From NCBI GenBank assembly GCA_963839515.1, contig CAWIVN010000018.1:248001-312000 (forward strand): a stretch of DNA of 64,000 nt, read 5' to 3'. The notes beneath the pieces are model-generated. The model made no database searches. It saw nothing but the letters and a program-made list of their open reading frames with translations, and was not told where the DNA came from. The translations under genes and the position numbers were made by a program. Source of the DNA: Fredericiella sp963839515. Its GTDB lineage: Bacteria; Chloroflexota; Anaerolineae; Caldilineales; Caldilineaceae. The first letter of the stretch is position 1; the number at the start of each line of letters is the position of its first letter. Below, one piece after another: positions 15,994 through 25,515 of the stretch.

Positions 15994-17229
15994 TTACGGG
16001 TGAAGCAGCGGCAGGTAGAGATTGTCGACTGCGTCTTCATCGCCGGCGGCAGCGCTGGCGGCCTTTCCCGCTGTACTCCAGACCACGGCATGGAACTCGC
16101 CTGCGGCAGTGTAGATCGTACCCAGGACCTGACCGCGATCGTTGATGGCGGTGGCAGCGCCAAAGTTGCTGTCCGCGACGCGCAGGTCGATCAGCGTGCC
16201 CTTCTCCCACAGGTAGGGTTGGGTCTCGCCCGTAGCAGTGGCGCTGTAGCCCACAATCTGGCCGCGGTCGTTGATGTCGATCGGATAGCTGAATGAGCCA
16301 CCCAGGGTGCCGAGGTCGGTCATCACGCCCTTGTCCCACAGGAAGGTGTGCGACTCGCCGCCGGCCGGGGTGCTGTAGCCTATGACCTGGCCACGGTTGT
16401 TGATGGCATGGGCGGCACTCGATCCATCGTCCGGCGCGCCAAGGTCGGTCAACACGCCTTTATCCCATAGGAAGGCATGGTACTGGCCCCAAGCAGTCTG
16501 GGCCGTGACGGCAATCTGGCCGGCGTCGTTAATGGCGACGGCGGAGCTGAAGCGACCCGCCACGGGGACCAGGTCGATCATCTGGCCCTTTTCCCACAAG
16601 AAAGCGTGTGACTCGCCTCCGTCAGTGGTGGTGCTGTAGCCGACGATTTGGCCGCGGTTGTTGATGGCCGTTACCTGGCTGTAGTTGCCGCCAAGCGTGC
16701 CCAGGTCGGTCATCGTGCCCTTGTCCCACAGGAAGGCATGGACCACACTGAACTCGGCATCGGGGGCAGTGGGCAGGGCGCTTTCGCCCACCACCTGGCC
16801 GCGGGCGTTGATGTGGTCGGCGCTGCTCCATTCGCCGCCAAGCGTGCCCAGGTCGATCAACACACCCTTCTCCCACAGATAAGCGTGGCTTTGGTTGGCA
16901 GCATTGGCGCCATATCCTATCACCTGGCCGGCATCGTTAATGGCAGAGGCATAGTTGAATGCACCAACCCCGGAGCCGAGATCGGTCATGATACCCTTGT
17001 TCCACAGAAAAGCGTGCTGCTCGCCGGTGGCAGTATCGCTGTACCCCACGACCTGACCACGGTTGTTGATGGCAGCGGCCGAACTGAAGCTGCCGCCCAG
17101 GGTATCCAGGATGACGATCGGGGGAGCGGATGCAGCGGTAGTGAGCTGTGCGGAGACGGGCACGGGGAGTAACAAGACACTGAGAAGCAAAAGGCCGGTG
17201 GCGAGAATTTTCCAGGCTTGCGAATGCAT
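15994..17229 (-). CDS. Secreted HAF-repeat (extracellular beta-repeat) protein
   Basis: 411 aa, start after AAAGGAGC. Signal peptide LLLLSVLLLPVPVSAQ followed by about eight repeats of 45-48 residues with the HAF pattern: AINNRGQVVGYS..., HAFLWDKGxMTDLGTLGG. These form beta-propeller-like or solenoid folds; none has a known enzymatic role. The C-terminus is DNLYLPLLHP, one of the LPL tails shared by unrelated exported proteins here. The 5' leader (17230-17407) looks regulated. Confidence 0.85.
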   Translation of the reverse strand: MHSQAWKILATGLLLLSVLLLPVPVSAQLTTAASAPPIVILDTLGGSFSSAAAINNRGQVVGYSDTATGEQHAFLWNKGIMTDLGSGVGAFNYASAINDAGQVIGYGANAANQSHAYLWEKGVLIDLGTLGGEWSSADHINARGQVVGESALPTAPDAEFSVVHAFLWDKGTMTDLGTLGGNYSQVTAINNRGQIVGYSTTTDGGESHAFLWEKGQMIDLVPVAGRFSSAVAINDAGQIAVTAQTAWGQYHAFLWDKGVLTDLGAPDDGSSAAHAINNRGQVIGYSTPAGGESHTFLWDKGVMTDLGTLGGSFSYPIDINDRGQIVGYSATATGETQPYLWEKGTLIDLRVADSNFGAATAINDRGQVLGTIYTAAGEFHAVVWSTAGKAASAAAGDEDAVDNLYLPLLHP

Positions 17230-17270
17230 GGTGTTGCTCCTTTCAATGCAATGAGACGGCGCGCAACCAC

Positions 17271-17291
17271 TCAGGGCTGTGGTCTCGACAT
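17271..17291 (-). CDS. Six-codon mini-ORF in HAF leader (tentative)
   Basis: ATG encoding MSRPQP then TGA, preceded by AAAGGAGGTGA, a near-complete anti-16S complement at good spacing. It sits directly after the leader terminator and 41 bp before the HAF gene. It may be a leader ORF or simply a strong ribosome standby site. Confidence 0.35.
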   Translation of the reverse strand: MSRPQP

Positions 17292-17310
17292 AGGCTCACC
17301 TCCTTTGCAC

Positions 17311-17338
17311 AAAAAAGGGCCCGCCTCGAGGCAGACCC
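17311..17338 (-). terminator. Leader terminator upstream of HAF gene
   Basis: GGGTCTGCC, TCGA loop, GGCGGGCCC (with two G-U pairs) followed by six T on the minus strand: a textbook intrinsic terminator inside the 5' UTR, about 85 nt before the gene. GGGCC at about 17363 could pair with GGCCC at about 17343, offering an alternative fold. Confidence 0.75.
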
Positions 17339-17413
17339 GGGCCATGGCAGTACTATCGTCGGCCCTGGGCTACATCAACCAAGCAGCCGGAATGCGAAAA
17401 AAATGCTGCACCC

Positions 17414-17442
17414 ATTATCGCGCCTGGCAAATGGGTTGTCTA
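17414..17442 (-). promoter_or_regulatory. Promoter of HAF leader RNA
   Basis: TAGACA (17442-17437), 17-bp spacer, GATAAT (17419-17414). The start near 17407 gives a ~95-nt RNA ending at the terminator 17311, a typical size for a cis-regulatory RNA. I do not recognise a known riboswitch class in it. The remaining gap to 17700 is GC-rich with fragments of the AAAATCGTGAC repeat. Confidence 0.65.
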
Positions 17443-17700
17443 TGGGGGGACGTGGCCGGGTGTGCGTCACAATTTTGGAAGCTGTCCCGTTGCCTCCAGT
17501 GTGCACGCCTTCGTGCGCCTGGCGCCCCCTGGCGCCCCACGCCCAAATGCCCCTGTTCTCGCCCACACAGGCGGCCTGACGGCAAGGCCAAAATCGCCCG
17601 CACGCGGCGTGCGGACTGAACGCGGGGGCCTTGTTCCGGCGCGTCCAAAATCGTGAACCACACCCCGCGTGGTCATAGACGCCTTCTTTTGGATCTGCGG

Positions 17701-20040
17701 CTACTGCGACGCGCGGGTGGGAAGGGTGACGATAAAGCGGCTGCCGCGGCCGGGTTCGCTCTCGACGGTCACCGTGCCGCCCAGGCGCACAACCATTTCG
17801 TGCACGTAGGCCAGGCCCAGGCCGAGCCCCTCAAAGCGGCGGGCGAGGGTCTGGTCGCCTTGGGAGAAGGGCCGGAAGAGAGCAGACAACTGCTCTACGC
17901 TTATGCCGATACCGGTGTCGGCGACGACGATGCGGACGGCGTCTGTGGCCGGCTTGGCGGCGCCAGTCCCGCCGGTGACGGTCTCACCCGTAACAGTCAA
18001 GTCGATGCTGCCGCCGTTCGGCGTGAACTTTACAGCGTTTTCCAGCAGTTCCTTGAGAACCTTGACAATGCCATTGGCGTCGCTTTCGATCTGGAGATCA
18101 AAAGGGCTGATCTCCTGTGTGATGCGTTGGTGTTTGGCATCCGCATTGCGGTTGAGTGAGCGAACCGCGATGGCGCAGAGTTCAGCCAGGCGGCACGTCT
18201 CGATCTCCAAGGGCGTGGCGCGGGTCACCAGGTTGGTGTAGAGCAAAATGCCGTTGACGGTCGCGACCAGGCGTTGGCCGCTCTCGGTGATGGCCGCGAC
18301 ATACTTGTGCTGCGTGGGGGTGAGCGAGCCGAAGGTTTCCGATTCCAGCAGCTCGCTCATGTTGAGAACACCGGTGAGCGGAGTGCGCAGTTCGTGGCTG
18401 ACGGCGGCCAGGAAGGCGTCTTTCCCGGCGTTGGCGCGATGCAGTTCAGTCACGGTGTCCTGGAGCTCGGCGGTGCGCTCGGCCACCTGCTGTTCCAGTT
18501 CGACGTTGGTTTGATGCAGGAGCCGCTCCAGCTTGCGGTGCTCCGTGATATCGTGAATGATCGAGACGACTTCACAGCCGGACGAGCTGCGCGCAAAGCC
18601 CTGGGAGACGACCCGGAGATCGTGGTAGTCACCAGACGGCATATGCCGGCGCTCCTCAGTCTGCACTTTTTCCCCGGGATGCTGGACACAATACTGGATT
18701 GTCTGCAGCGCCTGCAGCCAACTGCGGGCAGTGAGTATGTCTGTGGCGCCGAGATCCGCCAAGCGCTCGGCAGTGAGTTCACCCGCACCTGGTTGGACGG
18801 CCAGGGTGTGGAGGTCTGCTGTACGGGCAGAAATCTTTGCTTGTGAATAACCAAGACTGGTCGCCGCCTCCGGGCTGACATAGCGGAGAGCGCCAGTTTC
18901 GTCCCAGAGCAAAATGGGGTTGGGGGAATTCTCCACGACGAGACGAAAACGCTCTTCGCTATCGCGCAACTGCTGCTCGGCCAACTTGCGCGCGGAAATG
19001 TCGATTATGCTTGCCAGAAGATGCGGCCCATCCGGCAGGTCAAGCACCTCGGCGGAAAAGAGGCACTCTTTCACGACACCTGACTTACAGGTGATAGAGA
19101 GTTCGGCGTTTTGCACCTTGCCCTCCTGCTGCAGGCTTTGGCGTAGTGGCAAACGGGACACGGCCGCGTAGAGGCCGACCTCCAGCGTCGTACGACCGAT
19201 GAGGTCGGCGCGGGCATAGCCGTACTCTTTGATAAATGCCTCGTTCACGTCGACAAGCATGCCATTATCCAGGCGCGAGACGCTGAAGGGAATAGGGGAT
19301 GACCGAAAGAACTTGGCAAACTTTTCTTCGGACCGGCGCAGGGCAGCATCAAACCGTTTTCGCTCGGAGATGTCGCGCACGACAGCCAGGTGTTGGCCGT
19401 CGCGCAGCGGGGCTACCGTCACCTCAACCGGCAGGATCGTGCCGTCACGGCGACGCAGCTGGCGTTCGAAGAATGTACCGCCGGCGCGCGCCAGTTCGTC
19501 GTTAACGGCAGCCCGCACTTGCGGTGTCTGGCCAACCAGCATTTCTTCCAGCGGCGCGCCGACAATTTCGGCATGCGACCGGCCCAGCATGGCGCAGTAG
19601 GCAGTGTTGACCTCCACATAGCGGCCGTGGGTGTCGACCAGGGCAATACCATCGCCTGCGCGTTCGAAAAGCGTGCGGTATTTCTCGTCCCGGTCGCGCT
19701 GACGCTGGTGGAACAAGCTGAGGCCAATGCCGCTGACAATGAAGACGGCGATATAGATCGGGCTGCTGAGCTTGTCAAGGGCGAAGGAGACCTGCGGTGG
19801 CAAGAAGAAATACCCAACCAAGAGGGCAGAGAGCAAGGTTGCACCGATGCCGCCCCACAGGCCGCCGATCAGCGCGGCAAAAAAGACGGCTGGGAAAAAG
19901 AGAAACCAAGGATACGCCCCGATTTCGGCCCGCAAGAACCATTGCAGCAGGCTGACGGCGACCGGCAGCAGCCAGGCGAGCAGAAGGCGAACAGTTTGCT
20001 TCCGGCGTGGTGTGTCTGTTGTTTTCATCGAATTACGCAC
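17701..20040 (-). CDS. Membrane PAS-rich sensor histidine kinase
   Basis: 779 aa; GTG 20040 or ATG 20028 are both possible starts. Four N-terminal membrane helices (about 20-110) resemble the KdpD-type DUF4118 segment. Three PAS domains follow (about 118-235, 240-360, 365-500: GDGIALVDTHGRYVEVN, PFSVSRLDNGMLVDVNEAF, PNPILLWDETGALRYVS), then a coiled coil, HisKA with phosphoacceptor SHELRTPLTG and a HATPase domain with N box ELLENAVKF, G1 DTGIGIS and G2 GLGLGLAYV. It ends after the ATPase domain with no receiver. No response regulator is adjacent, so it is an orphan; the signal is unknown. Confidence 0.88.
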   Translation of the reverse strand: MRNSMKTTDTPRRKQTVRLLLAWLLPVAVSLLQWFLRAEIGAYPWFLFFPAVFFAALIGGLWGGIGATLLSALLVGYFFLPPQVSFALDKLSSPIYIAVFIVSGIGLSLFHQRQRDRDEKYRTLFERAGDGIALVDTHGRYVEVNTAYCAMLGRSHAEIVGAPLEEMLVGQTPQVRAAVNDELARAGGTFFERQLRRRDGTILPVEVTVAPLRDGQHLAVVRDISERKRFDAALRRSEEKFAKFFRSSPIPFSVSRLDNGMLVDVNEAFIKEYGYARADLIGRTTLEVGLYAAVSRLPLRQSLQQEGKVQNAELSITCKSGVVKECLFSAEVLDLPDGPHLLASIIDISARKLAEQQLRDSEERFRLVVENSPNPILLWDETGALRYVSPEAATSLGYSQAKISARTADLHTLAVQPGAGELTAERLADLGATDILTARSWLQALQTIQYCVQHPGEKVQTEERRHMPSGDYHDLRVVSQGFARSSSGCEVVSIIHDITEHRKLERLLHQTNVELEQQVAERTAELQDTVTELHRANAGKDAFLAAVSHELRTPLTGVLNMSELLESETFGSLTPTQHKYVAAITESGQRLVATVNGILLYTNLVTRATPLEIETCRLAELCAIAVRSLNRNADAKHQRITQEISPFDLQIESDANGIVKVLKELLENAVKFTPNGGSIDLTVTGETVTGGTGAAKPATDAVRIVVADTGIGISVEQLSALFRPFSQGDQTLARRFEGLGLGLAYVHEMVVRLGGTVTVESEPGRGSRFIVTLPTRASQ

Positions 20041-20264
20041 TTATCCATCAAGTGCCGGAAAGGAAAGGGGCGCGACCCAGCAAGTTTTCAGGTAACGCAG
20101 GGGGGTGGTACATGCGCCCAACCCGCACCATGGCGTACGGCAATGCTGGACACCATTGCCGCAATCAGTATAACCGTGCAGCAGGCAACTGACAAGCTGT
20201 TAAGGCGCGGTGGCGTGGGCGGGGATTCATCACCCACTCCTACCACCCCAATCAGCCGCTCAGC

Positions 20265-20270
20265 TATAAT
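20265..20270 (+). promoter_or_regulatory. -10 element of UROD-family gene
   Basis: TATAAT 35 bp before the ATG, with no clear -35. Confidence 0.5.
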
Positions 20271-20305
20271 ACAAGAAACAAGATGCTGCCAAAGGAGGAG
20301 ATTGC

Positions 20306-21433
20306 ATGAATCATCGTGAGCGGGTGTTGGCGGCGGTGGCGCACGAGGAGCCAGACTGCGTGCCGCTGGCGCTCTGGGGGAGCACGCATGGCGTGACGGA
20401 TCCACTTTATTTTGCGCTGCTGGCAGAGTTGGGGCTGGGCGAGCCGGTGGACCCTTTCCGGTCGCGCATGGGGCATACGATCAATTACTATGACGACCGC
20501 GTGCTGGCAGCGCTGGATGTGGACGTGCGCCACGCCGATGTCGGGTTTACTGATCTGGGTGGGCCGTCGGCGGGGGGCGGGACAGATGCCTGGGGCGTGC
20601 GCTATGCGCAGAGCGGGCTGTATTTGACGGCGATGAGCTATCCGTTGGCCGCGGCCGCCGAAGAGGACCTGGATACATATGCGTGGCCGGACGTGGCAAA
20701 TCTGCTGCACCGCGAGCACTTTCGCCGCCGCGTGCGCTTCCTGGGCGAGGAGACAGACTATGCCGTAGTGGGGCGGTCGTACGATTCATACGGACCGTTC
20801 GAGCGCTGCTGCTCGCTGCGCAAGACGGACGAGTTCCTGGTGGACCTGGGCATCAACGAGGAGTTTGCCCTGAAGCTGATCGAGAAGGTGACCGACGTGC
20901 ACTGCCGGCTGCTTGAAATCTACCTGGAGGATGCCGGGCCGTATCTGGACATTGTCGAGCTGCCGGGAGACGACTATGCGGCGCTGCGGCCGATCATCTC
21001 GCCGGCGATGTTTGCACGCTACTTTGCCCCGGCGTGGCGGCGCATCATTAGCCTGGTGCGCGAGGGGGCGCCGCGGGCCAAGATCATGTTTCATTCCGAC
21101 GGCAACATGGAGCCGTTTTTGGGGCAGCTGATCGACTTGGGCGTAGATATTTTTCACTGCCTGGAGCCGCTGCCGGGGGCGGACATGGGGCGCATCAAGG
21201 CGACGTATGGCGACCGGCTGTGTTTCTGGGGTGCGATCGACATCAAGCGGGCGATGACGGGCGACGCGGCAGGCGTGGAGGCCGAGGTGCGCGAGCGGAT
21301 TCGGGTGCTGGGACCCGGCGGCGGGTATGTGGTGGCGCCGGCCAATCATTTGCAGCCGGATGTGCCGGTGACGAACGTGATCGCGTTGAGCCGCGCAGTG
21401 AGGGAGTGGGGGAGATATCCTTTGGCTGGGTGA
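20306..21433 (+). CDS. Uroporphyrinogen decarboxylase-family protein (MtaA/CmuA-like)
   Basis: 375 aa behind AAAGGAGGAG. MNHRERVLAAVAHEEPDCVPLALWG is the N-terminal signature of the URO-D superfamily branch that contains methylcobamide methyltransferases rather than haem-pathway HemE, and the rest forms one TIM barrel (GDDYAALRPIISPAMF, FHSDGNMEPFLGQLIDLGVDIFHCLEP, LCFWGAIDI, GPGGGYVVAPANHLQPDVP). The usual HxC zinc pair of methyltransferases reads HSD here, so zinc-dependent thiol methylation is doubtful. Possible roles are a demethylase component or a divergent lyase; no corrinoid protein is nearby. Confidence 0.75.
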   Translation: MNHRERVLAAVAHEEPDCVPLALWGSTHGVTDPLYFALLAELGLGEPVDPFRSRMGHTINYYDDRVLAALDVDVRHADVGFTDLGGPSAGGGTDAWGVRYAQSGLYLTAMSYPLAAAAEEDLDTYAWPDVANLLHREHFRRRVRFLGEETDYAVVGRSYDSYGPFERCCSLRKTDEFLVDLGINEEFALKLIEKVTDVHCRLLEIYLEDAGPYLDIVELPGDDYAALRPIISPAMFARYFAPAWRRIISLVREGAPRAKIMFHSDGNMEPFLGQLIDLGVDIFHCLEPLPGADMGRIKATYGDRLCFWGAIDIKRAMTGDAAGVEAEVRERIRVLGPGGGYVVAPANHLQPDVPVTNVIALSRAVREWGRYPLAG

Positions 21434-21441
21434 GGGGCCGG

Positions 21442-22284
21442 TCAGGTGCGCAGATGCGCAATCGTCGCCGCTGCGATCTTGTCCCACGTCGCCTGGCCGG
21501 CCGAGGAGGCGTCGATCAGCAAATGGTGGTAGCGCTGCTCGGCCGTGCTGTCTTTTGCCACAGGGTACAGGCGCCAGTTCGTCAGGCCTGCCTCCAACAG
21601 GAAGCGCGCGGTTGCTCTGTACGAGACAAGCTCATCTTGCTTGTCCATGAAAACCAGCGTTGGCACATTGAGCTTTGCGCCAACGGTACGGCCAAGATGT
21701 GCAGCGGCCGTGTATAAGGCCCTGTAGGCCGCCATGGATGTGCCGCGATTGGATCGATAGGCTTCCGGCGAAAAGCTCCGAATGATGGTGCGCGGTGCGC
21801 CCAAGAGCGGCCAAAGAATATAGCTGAGGGGCTGGATTTTCAGCGCTGGTGCAAACAAGACCATCTTGTCGAAATTGACATCGGGCGTGTCGGCAAAGAG
21901 ATCGCAGCCGATCAGCCCGCCGAGCGAATAGGCGACGAGATACACAGGAAGATGGCCGAGCTGCGAAGCGCGCAGTTCAACAATTTTATAGGCGGCATAG
22001 AGTTCATCACGCCACAGCTCATAGCTGACCTGGCGCAGCGATTCAAGCCGGGCAGCCTCCGGCACTAAATCAGGGCGGCCGGCATAGTTGGCGCCGTGGC
22101 CATGCAAAGAGATGTTGAGCGCTTCGATGCCGTTGGCAGTAAGAAACTGGGCGAGTGGCGCCATCCGGCCAGGTTCTACATTCAAGCCGTGTGCGACAAT
22201 GGCGACCGCCTGCACTGGTTGAGACTGCGCGGCCGGAAACCACTGCAGAACGAATTCACTGGCATACGACACAGCACGGCGCAT
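21442..22284 (-). CDS. Alpha/beta hydrolase (lysophospholipase-like)
   Basis: 280 aa from ATG 22284; ATG 22401 would overlap the protease gene and gives a disordered basic leader, so I prefer the inner start, though no strong ribosome site is seen for either. Oxyanion loop AIVAHGLNVEPGRM, LHGHGANYAG, nucleophile elbow VAYSLGGLIG, acid in FMDKQDELVS, and His in RYHHLLID match serine hydrolases of the monoacylglycerol lipase/lysophospholipase group. Cytoplasmic, no signal peptide. It follows the HtrA-like gene on the same strand with an inverted repeat (TCCAGTCCG/CGGACTGGA) between them. Confidence 0.75.
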   Translation of the reverse strand: MRRAVSYASEFVLQWFPAAQSQPVQAVAIVAHGLNVEPGRMAPLAQFLTANGIEALNISLHGHGANYAGRPDLVPEAARLESLRQVSYELWRDELYAAYKIVELRASQLGHLPVYLVAYSLGGLIGCDLFADTPDVNFDKMVLFAPALKIQPLSYILWPLLGAPRTIIRSFSPEAYRSNRGTSMAAYRALYTAAAHLGRTVGAKLNVPTLVFMDKQDELVSYRATARFLLEAGLTNWRLYPVAKDSTAEQRYHHLLIDASSAGQATWDKIAAATIAHLRT

Positions 22285-22363
22285 GTCTATAGATTTTAGC
22301 TGAAGCAGGCGCTCTTTCCAGTCCGCAACCCGATGCGGACGACGGACTGGACGCGGTGCTAAG

Positions 22364-23617
22364 TTACCCCTGTTGCTGGGGGCGCTCGACGAGCGTGACA
22401 TCCACTTGTTGCGTTTGGCCGTCGCGAACAATGGTGACCGTAACGGTGTCGCCCACCTCGGTCTGGTCTTCGAGATAGACGGTCAGATCCTGAAGGCTGG
22501 CGACGGGTTTGTCGCCGATGGCGGTGATGATGTCGCCGCCAATAGGCAACTCCAGGTTACCCACCTGGACAGCCTGGTTGCCGCCACGAATGCCGGCTTG
22601 TTCGGCAGGGCCGCCGGGAACAACGGCGACGACGAGCAGACCCTGGTCGACCGGAACCTGCATGCCGGATCGGCGCAGGAATTCAGCCTGGTTAGGACCG
22701 ATATCGAGCGTCTGCACGCCCAGATAGGGATGCACGTAGCGCCCCTGGGCGATAAGTTGGGGTACCACGCGGCGCACGGTGGCGACGGGGACGGCGAAGC
22801 CAATGCCCGCGGACGAGCCGCTGGGGCTGACGATCTGCGAATTGACACCTATTACCTGGCCGTGGAGGTCAAGCAGGGGACCGCCCGAGTTGCCGGGGTT
22901 AATGGCGGCGTCTGTCTGGATAGCCTCGCCGATAAAGCGGCCGTCGGGGCTTTCGATCACGCGGCCAAGCGAGCTGATGACGCCAACGGTGAGCGTGCCT
23001 TGCAGGCCAAAGGGGTTGCCGATCGCAATGACGAACTGGCCGACGCGCTGGGTGTTGGGTTCGGCCATGGACAGGGCAGGCGGCAGGGCCACGGCATTGG
23101 CAGCAGCGGCATTGCTTGTGCCCGCAGTGTTGCCCCCATCGTCGGGGTTAATGCGGATGACGGCCAGGTCGTTCGTTGGGTCTTGGCCCACCAACTCGGC
23201 GGGGTGGTTGGAGCCGTCGGCCATGGTGACGATCAGTTCCTCGGCGTTTTCGACCACGTGGAAGTTGGTTACGATGTGACCCTGATCGTCGTAGATAAAG
23301 CCGGAGCCTGTACCTTGCTGCGGGACGGGCTGCATGAACTGGTCGGTGGTATAGCCGCGGTTGGTAATATTGACCACTGAGCCGCGGGTGCTTTCGTAGA
23401 GGTGGACGACTTGATTTTCAAGGTCATTGCTGGCGGTAAAGGGGGCGGGGGTGGCCGTAGGCAGGAGGTCCTGCTTGGCCGGCGCGGCGAGAATGCCGCG
23501 GTTGGTACTCGTGGTGGGACCTAGCCTGGCGGTGAGAGTGGGGCCGATGGCGGCGCCGAGGACGAGGCCGGCAAGCAGAATAGCGAGCAGCCAGGGCCAG
23601 GCACGATTGTTACGCAT
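22364..23617 (-). CDS. HtrA/DegP-type membrane-anchored serine protease
   Basis: 417 aa, GGAG site before ATG. An N-terminal helix (WPWLLAILLAGLVLGAAIG) anchors it facing outwards. The trypsin-like domain has His in VTNFHVVENAEEL, Asp in DPTNDLAVIRI and Ser in INPGNSGGPLLDL; a PDZ domain (about 305-405) ends the protein (GIRGGNQAVQVGNLELPIGGDIITAIGDKPV). A low-complexity Asn/Ala insert (GGNTAGTSNAAAANA) sits in the loop after the Asp. Family role: degradation of misfolded exported proteins under stress. Confidence 0.9.
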   Translation of the reverse strand: MRNNRAWPWLLAILLAGLVLGAAIGPTLTARLGPTTSTNRGILAAPAKQDLLPTATPAPFTASNDLENQVVHLYESTRGSVVNITNRGYTTDQFMQPVPQQGTGSGFIYDDQGHIVTNFHVVENAEELIVTMADGSNHPAELVGQDPTNDLAVIRINPDDGGNTAGTSNAAAANAVALPPALSMAEPNTQRVGQFVIAIGNPFGLQGTLTVGVISSLGRVIESPDGRFIGEAIQTDAAINPGNSGGPLLDLHGQVIGVNSQIVSPSGSSAGIGFAVPVATVRRVVPQLIAQGRYVHPYLGVQTLDIGPNQAEFLRRSGMQVPVDQGLLVVAVVPGGPAEQAGIRGGNQAVQVGNLELPIGGDIITAIGDKPVASLQDLTVYLEDQTEVGDTVTVTIVRDGQTQQVDVTLVERPQQQG

Positions 23618-23926
23618 ACTGAAATCTCCATTCGGAAAAGTCGCGACAAATAATTGATCCTAGCGTGCGCCGGAATAGATGAATTGGCAGTAGGGCAGTT
23701 CCTAGCGGGCGGGATAGGTGTTGGGTATAGGTTCTGCTCCAGCCTGCACAAGAGATGGCACAGTGCTTCTGCCACCATTATAGCGCCACTATGATCAGGG
23801 GGAGTCGGCGATTTTTGGGCGCCTCGAGGAGTACCGGCAGAACGAGGTATGCCCGCCCCAGGCTCGCCGCACCGGGATCACGGTTGGCCCGGTGACCGGC
23901 GGCGAGCAAGGATCGCTTGCGTTGTG
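23618..23926. other. Intergenic region with kinase-operon hairpin
   Basis: CACCGGG (23871-23877) pairs with CCCGGTG (23889-23895) just beyond the last gene of the dehydrogenase/pentulose operon and may end that transcript. The rest presumably holds the HtrA promoter; nothing else is evident. Confidence 0.45.
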
Positions 23927-25501
23927 TCAGCGGGCAGCGGCCTGCGCTTCATGGCGGACGGTGGCGTGGATGAGGTCTTGGAGGCGGGGGTAAGTTTCGA
24001 TGTATTTGTCGACGTAGAAGCGGTAAGCCTCGTGGTTGGCCAGGTCAGGCGTGATGCGGCCGGTGACCTCCACCATGTTGGCGGCGGCCGTGGGTACGTC
24101 GGGATAGCACCCGGCGGCAACGGCTGCAAGAATGGCCGAGCCAAGGGTGGGTGCGTCCGGGACGGCGGTGAGCGAGATGGGAATGTTGGAGACGTCGGCG
24201 TGGATCTGCATCCACAGCTTGCTCTTGGTGGGACCGCCACAGGCGACGACTTCCTCTACGCTGTAACCGTGGCTGCGGAGGGCCTGGAGAATGTGCTCGG
24301 TGCCGTAGGCGATACCTTCGATGACGGCACGGAAGAGGTGGCCGGTACCGTGACGCAGCGAGAGGCCAAAGATGATGCCGCGCGCTTCGGGGTCGACGTA
24401 GGGGGTGCGGTTGCCTTGGAAGTAGTCGATTACGATCAAGCCCTCGGAGCCGGGCGGAATTTGGGCGGCCATTTCGTTAAGGACAGTGTACGTGTCGATC
24501 CCGCGCTGGGCGGCGAGTTGTGCCTCGTTGGCGCAGAAGTTGTCGCGCAGCCACTTGACAATCGAGCCGGTAGAGACCTGGCCGCCTTCGACAGTGTATT
24601 GGCCCGGCACGACGGCGTCGGTGTAGGTCCCGAAGATGCCCTTGCCGTGGAAAGGCCTGGCGCTCTGGCCGAGCAGCAGGTGCGATGAGCCAGTGATGAA
24701 GGCCATCTTGCCCTGAGCGACCACATTGAGGCCTATCATGGCGACAAAGGCATCGGCGCCGCCGGCGGCGACGGGGATGTTGGCGGGCAGGCCGAGTTCG
24801 GCGGCGACAGCGGGGAGGAGCGGGCCGACAACCGTGCCCATGTCGAGCACTTCGGACGGTAGCCTGGGCAGGAGGTCGTCGAGGCCGATGGTGGCGTAGA
24901 AGTCGGCCGGCCAGCCGCCGTTGTCGCGGTCGTAATAGGCACGGATGGAGGCGGTGTCAATGCTCCCAACCCAGCGGCCGGTGAGGCGCTGCGTCAGCCA
25001 GTCGATGCACTCACCCATGTGGGCGGAGCGGGCGTAGGTGTCGGGTTCGTTCTCTTTAAGCCAGAGCGCCTTGCACGGGAACCACTCGGCCGAGACGTTG
25101 CCGTAGCCGTTATACTTGAGAGCCGGATGGCCGGAGGCGGCGATGGCGCGGGCCTGGGACGCGGCGCGCACGTCCATCCAGAGTAATGCGGGACGCAGCG
25201 GCTGAAAGTTGGCGTCAAGCGACACAACCGTGCAACTCGTGCAGTCGGCGCCGATGCCGGCGATGGCCTCCTTGGGCAAGCCGCTTTGGGCGATGGCCTG
25301 GCGGGTGGCGTTCACAAGGGCGGTCCACCAATCCTGCGGGCTTTGTTCGGCCCAGCCGGAACGGGGAAAGGTCGTCGGATAAGGATGGGTAGCGAAGGTG
25401 ACGGGTCGGCCGGTTAAGGTGAAGATGCCGACACGGACGCTTTCAGTGCCGAAATCGATACCAAGTACGTGGGGGCCGAGAACGTGAGGTTGGGCAGGCA
25501 T
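23927..25501 (-). CDS. FGGY-family pentulose kinase (ribulokinase-like)
   Basis: 524 aa. VLGIDFGTESVRVGIFTLTG is the FGGY phosphate-1 motif in its ribulokinase-like form, followed by GIGADCTSCTVVSLD and ALLWMDVRAASQA; the C-terminal lobe has GSEGLIVIDYFQGNRTPYVDPEARG, AYGTEHILQALRSHG, EEVVACGGPTKSKLW (adenosine loop) and APTLGSAILAAVAAG. It should phosphorylate a ketopentose such as L-ribulose or L-xylulose. Last gene of a tight four-gene operon, 14 bp after the epimerase gene, which supports a pentulose substrate. Confidence 0.85.
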   Translation of the reverse strand: MPAQPHVLGPHVLGIDFGTESVRVGIFTLTGRPVTFATHPYPTTFPRSGWAEQSPQDWWTALVNATRQAIAQSGLPKEAIAGIGADCTSCTVVSLDANFQPLRPALLWMDVRAASQARAIAASGHPALKYNGYGNVSAEWFPCKALWLKENEPDTYARSAHMGECIDWLTQRLTGRWVGSIDTASIRAYYDRDNGGWPADFYATIGLDDLLPRLPSEVLDMGTVVGPLLPAVAAELGLPANIPVAAGGADAFVAMIGLNVVAQGKMAFITGSSHLLLGQSARPFHGKGIFGTYTDAVVPGQYTVEGGQVSTGSIVKWLRDNFCANEAQLAAQRGIDTYTVLNEMAAQIPPGSEGLIVIDYFQGNRTPYVDPEARGIIFGLSLRHGTGHLFRAVIEGIAYGTEHILQALRSHGYSVEEVVACGGPTKSKLWMQIHADVSNIPISLTAVPDAPTLGSAILAAVAAGCYPDVPTAAANMVEVTGRITPDLANHEAYRFYVDKYIETYPRLQDLIHATVRHEAQAAAR

Positions 25502-25515
25502 GGTGCAATCCTTTT

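Noticed and set aside
17701..20040. Hybrid histidine kinase with receiver domain
   Set aside because: The sequence stops directly after the HATPase G2 box; no receiver Asp/Lys pattern is present.
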